Notes under the pieces: model-generated
What the model was told of the DNA's origin: nothing
Databases searched by the model: none
The model's input: only the letters and a program-made list of their open reading frames with translations
Shown here: positions 61,224-64,000 of the stretch, piece after piece
Layout: each line of letters opens with the position of its first letter
How positions within the stretch are numbered: the first letter of the stretch is position 1
Translations under genes and position numbers: made by a program
From: Agelas oroides
Lineage: Eukaryota; Porifera; Demospongiae; Agelasida; Agelasidae
Assembly (NCBI GenBank): GCA_949130485.1
Contig: OX422186.1
Coordinates: 3,017,313-3,081,312 of the forward strand
Direction: 5' to 3'
DNA length: 64,000 nucleotides

Positions 61224-63333
61224 TCACTGAATATACCAGGTTTGAGCTGCAACTATAATCTGTTCTAGAATACAAGCAATGTCATCAGAAGAGGGACGCA
61301 TTCTAGGGCTGTTGTGAAGACACTGTTTGATCAACTTAATGAGGTCATGTTCTCCACCTAGCTTCTGTTGCAACTGGTCAATGTATCTCTGACGCCTTTC
61401 AACCTCAGTACGAGCACAAAGGTTTCCATTGTCATCACAAAATGTTGCTGGAAGCAAGTCACAGGGGAACACTTGTGTGGAAGTGAAGAGGGATAGGTGA
61501 CCAAAGGAAAATATATCAAGTTTCTTGTTGAACTTGGCATGATCTGAACAAGCTTCAGGAGGCATATAGATAATGGTGCCAGGGACATGGGTTGTACTTT
61601 TGAATGCTGAGCTGCATGCAGGGTCAATGTCAATGATGCGAGAATTACCGAAATCGCTTATCTTTGCCACTCTCTCAGAACTGAGCAAGATGTTTTTGGC
61701 TGTAAGGTCATGGTGGATTACAAGTGGTTTGTGCTTGTGTAGATAAGCCAGCCCTTTGGCAATGTCATGTAGAATGGAGACCTTAGCATTCAGGGGAAGA
61801 TTTGCATAGGAAGGGTTGAGGAGATAGTCATGAAGATTCGTCTGCAGCTGTTCCATCACTAGTGCTGGCAACTTGGAGTCGGGCAGGAGGCAAACGCCCT
61901 GGTATTGTACAATGTTAGGATGACGAAGGCTAAACAAGATGTGAAATTCAGTGAAAACATCTTGTAAAACTGGTCAGGGTTCGTGCAGATCTTCACCGTG
62001 AACCTCTTTGCTGCATATATTGTTCCTTCAATATTCACTTGCTGAACATTGCCGTATGCTCCAGAACCAAGCTGTGTACCAGTCAGTTGCGCTTTCTTGA
62101 CATATGACCTCAGCTCAGGGTCTTCATCCCACCTTTGGTCTGCAAATCAAATAGTTTTTAGTCACACAAACAATTCAGAGTTTCTGTTGTTCTAGTGATG
62201 ACAATATACCATGCAAGGTAGATTGCACTACATATCTGTACAGTACTTGCTAACACATGCAAGTTCGCCAGGTGGTACACATACGTATACATATGTCTGC
62301 ATACCAACCTTGCGCAAACAGGCATCACATCATCAGAAGCATATTAGTTGATTTTATGAACCAAACATGGGTTATTCTAGTGACAGAAAAATCAAGATAT
62401 ATACAGCAGATTGGTGGTGTCCTATGGTAGTGGAACTAAACTTTAAGAGGAACTGGTCCAGGTTATCTGACCATGATTGCAAGCCACTTGCAGGCAACAA
62501 AAGACATTAAAAAGTACTGTGATGCACAACAAAATACTTTGCAGGCCAGGGGAAGCAATGGAGATCCAATCCAAGTGCTCGTTAAGGGGTTACAATAGAT
62601 TGGGATGCAAGTATTATGGTCTGATGTTGCTGATCCTTAATTCTCATGTAGGAAGCAGTTTCATGCTTTGAGTTTTAAATTAAGCTTGCTAGCCATAATG
62701 CTCACTTTAGACATAATGGGCGTTAAGAGAACTGAGAACTCGTGAGAAGGATGGCTGCATTTGTCACCACCTACCTCTGAGCCCAGAGACACTTGGACGC
62801 CCTGTAGCGCAAACCCTGCCTCTAAGTCTTTTACCTTTTCTCCATGTAGACTACACAAGCTGAGAGATTATTTAGCTGTCAGTTGATACCAATGCAATAG
62901 CACAGTTATTATCATCTCCATGCTTACCTCACGTGCAACAATCTAAATATCCATTCTAGCTCACTCTCACTCCTCTCAAATGCATGTGTGATATGTGTTC
63001 TATGACCAGTCTATAACCCCAGTGCCTGAGAAGACAAACCTGCTTTTTGAGTCGGATATTGCTGCTCTAGTGCTTGGGCAATCCTGCTTTGGTCCACTGT
63101 AGGGCTCTTCAGGCCATCACATAGCTTTTTGAGGGTCGGGAATAGTGGTGGACGACTTAACCACCTGGAGAGTACCTCTTGGAGGTAAGCTACAGGGCCA
63201 CCTGGAATAAGCAGGGGTGTGGCTGCAATTGTATCTAGTTCCCCTGGCAGTAGCCCCAGCTGCAGACCAAATGATTTCCAGTGACTAGCAATGGGCTGGA
63301 GATGTTCTATGAGGAATGCCAGGTCATCAGGGT
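61224..63333 (-). CDS. Death domain-protein kinase (partial, one frame break)
   Basis: Exon 63333-63040 encodes a death-domain-like fold (LDPDDLAFLIEHLQPIASHW ... LKKLCDGLKSPTVDQSRIAQALE). It ends in phase 1 and splices to the exon starting at 62139 in matching phase. That exon encodes a kinase: Gly loop LGSGAYGNV, AAK lysine, catalytic loop HHDLTAKN (Arg of HRD replaced by His), SDFGNSR, and an APE-like PPEA. A one-base frame change lies between about 61975 and 61950, at the end of the N-lobe (before EFHILFSLRHPNIVQY). This is either an inactivating indel or a sequencing error. Stop at 61224. A role as an intracellular signalling kinase downstream of death-fold receptors is inferred. 5' exons may lie beyond 63333. 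Confidence 0.75.
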
Positions 63334-64000
63334 CTAGGAGAAAATTGTACAGCAGCAATTTGAAGAACTTCAAAATACATAAACAATCTGTGATGCCTAC
63401 AAAGGCTGGACACTGAATCTTGAAAACTAGCATTCTCAGAATGCGGAACACAACTTCTAATTGAACAGCTAATAGCCCAGTTGCATGTAAGCAGAAATAT
63501 TGCCAATGATGTCACTGCTGGGTGCTCTGCTTTCCAGCAATGTTATCTATGGAGATGCAGGTATGACAACTTTCAAAACTCCCACCACAGTGTGTCCTAT
63601 TTTAGCAATAAGGGAATACAAATACGATTGTTTATGTGTATACAATTGGTCTTTGTTTGAAGATGATATGGCAAGCATTGATAGGTAGGCTGTCTAGTCT
63701 GACCAATGTTAATGAGGTTTTATCTACCCTAATCAACAATATCACTCTCCCTTTGCTCTGAGTTAAAACCAGGCTGAGCAAGAAATGACCACTGTTATTG
63801 TGTACCTGTATACAAAGTATGGGGCACTTGCAGAAGGAGGAATACATGTGTCATTGCCTGTCTGCCCTTCTCCTGCACTGACTGCATGGAATTCAGTCAG
63901 TGAAACTACTCAGATAAGCAAATTAACGGCCAGGCTCTACTTTGCTGCACGAGGCTTTCTGCATGCATGTAATAGGATGATGGGACACTTCAACCATCTG
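63334..64000. other. No gene seen
   Basis: Presumed intron or upstream sequence of the death-domain kinase gene. No exon that I can support to the window edge. Confidence 0.45.

Overview
The window reads as a metazoan nuclear genome, most likely a demosponge (inference, about 0.6). The reasons are many-exon GT-AG genes, a metazoan-type Argonaute, a death-domain kinase, and membrane proteins made of GGAIY/FxNNSA repeats joined to a multi-pass C-terminus, a family I associate with sponge genomes. The window is dominated by mobile DNA: LTR retrotransposon, Helitron, Mutator, Ginger, pogo, piggyBac and SINE sequences are all present.

Layout. 1-2205 holds two head-to-head blocks of one 9-bp minisatellite. 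4717-20484 is a four-level nest. A Ty3/gypsy element (minus strand, TSD ATTTG) has its 5' LTR split by a Helitron. That Helitron is split by a 9.56-kb Mutator-like element (30-bp TIRs, 9-bp TSD). The Mutator carries a second copy of the same Helitron inside its first intron. About 20.9-22.0 kb is another minisatellite. 22.0-43.5 kb is an Argonaute gene on the minus strand with many elements in its introns, including a complete Ginger-type transposon (38749-42628) and a Helitron remnant. 45.2-57.7 kb holds three decayed copies of the repeat/multi-pass membrane protein gene, with Helitron termini between them. 58.2-59.9 kb is a broken YqaJ-nuclease/PHD gene. 61.2-63.3 kb is a death domain-protein kinase gene on the minus strand.

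The main result is the gene inside the Mutator-like element. Read by hand, 24 exons join in one open frame (5526 nt, 1841 codons plus stop) and encode, in order, a ubiquitin-specific protease, a Ulp1/SENP-type SUMO protease, two C2H2 fingers, a MULE DDE transposase, a SWIM finger and a PHD finger. The catalytic residues of both proteases and of the transposase are present. The Ginger element 20 kb away is also intact (6 exons, 878 codons) and independently ends in Ulp1 plus PHD. Two unrelated DNA transposons here therefore carry SUMO-protease and chromatin-reader modules, and one adds a deubiquitinase.

By contrast, the host-type Argonaute has a TGA, a TAG, an apparent 8-nt deletion and a missing exon, and looks recently inactivated. 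All exon structures were predicted by eye; transcript data would be decisive.
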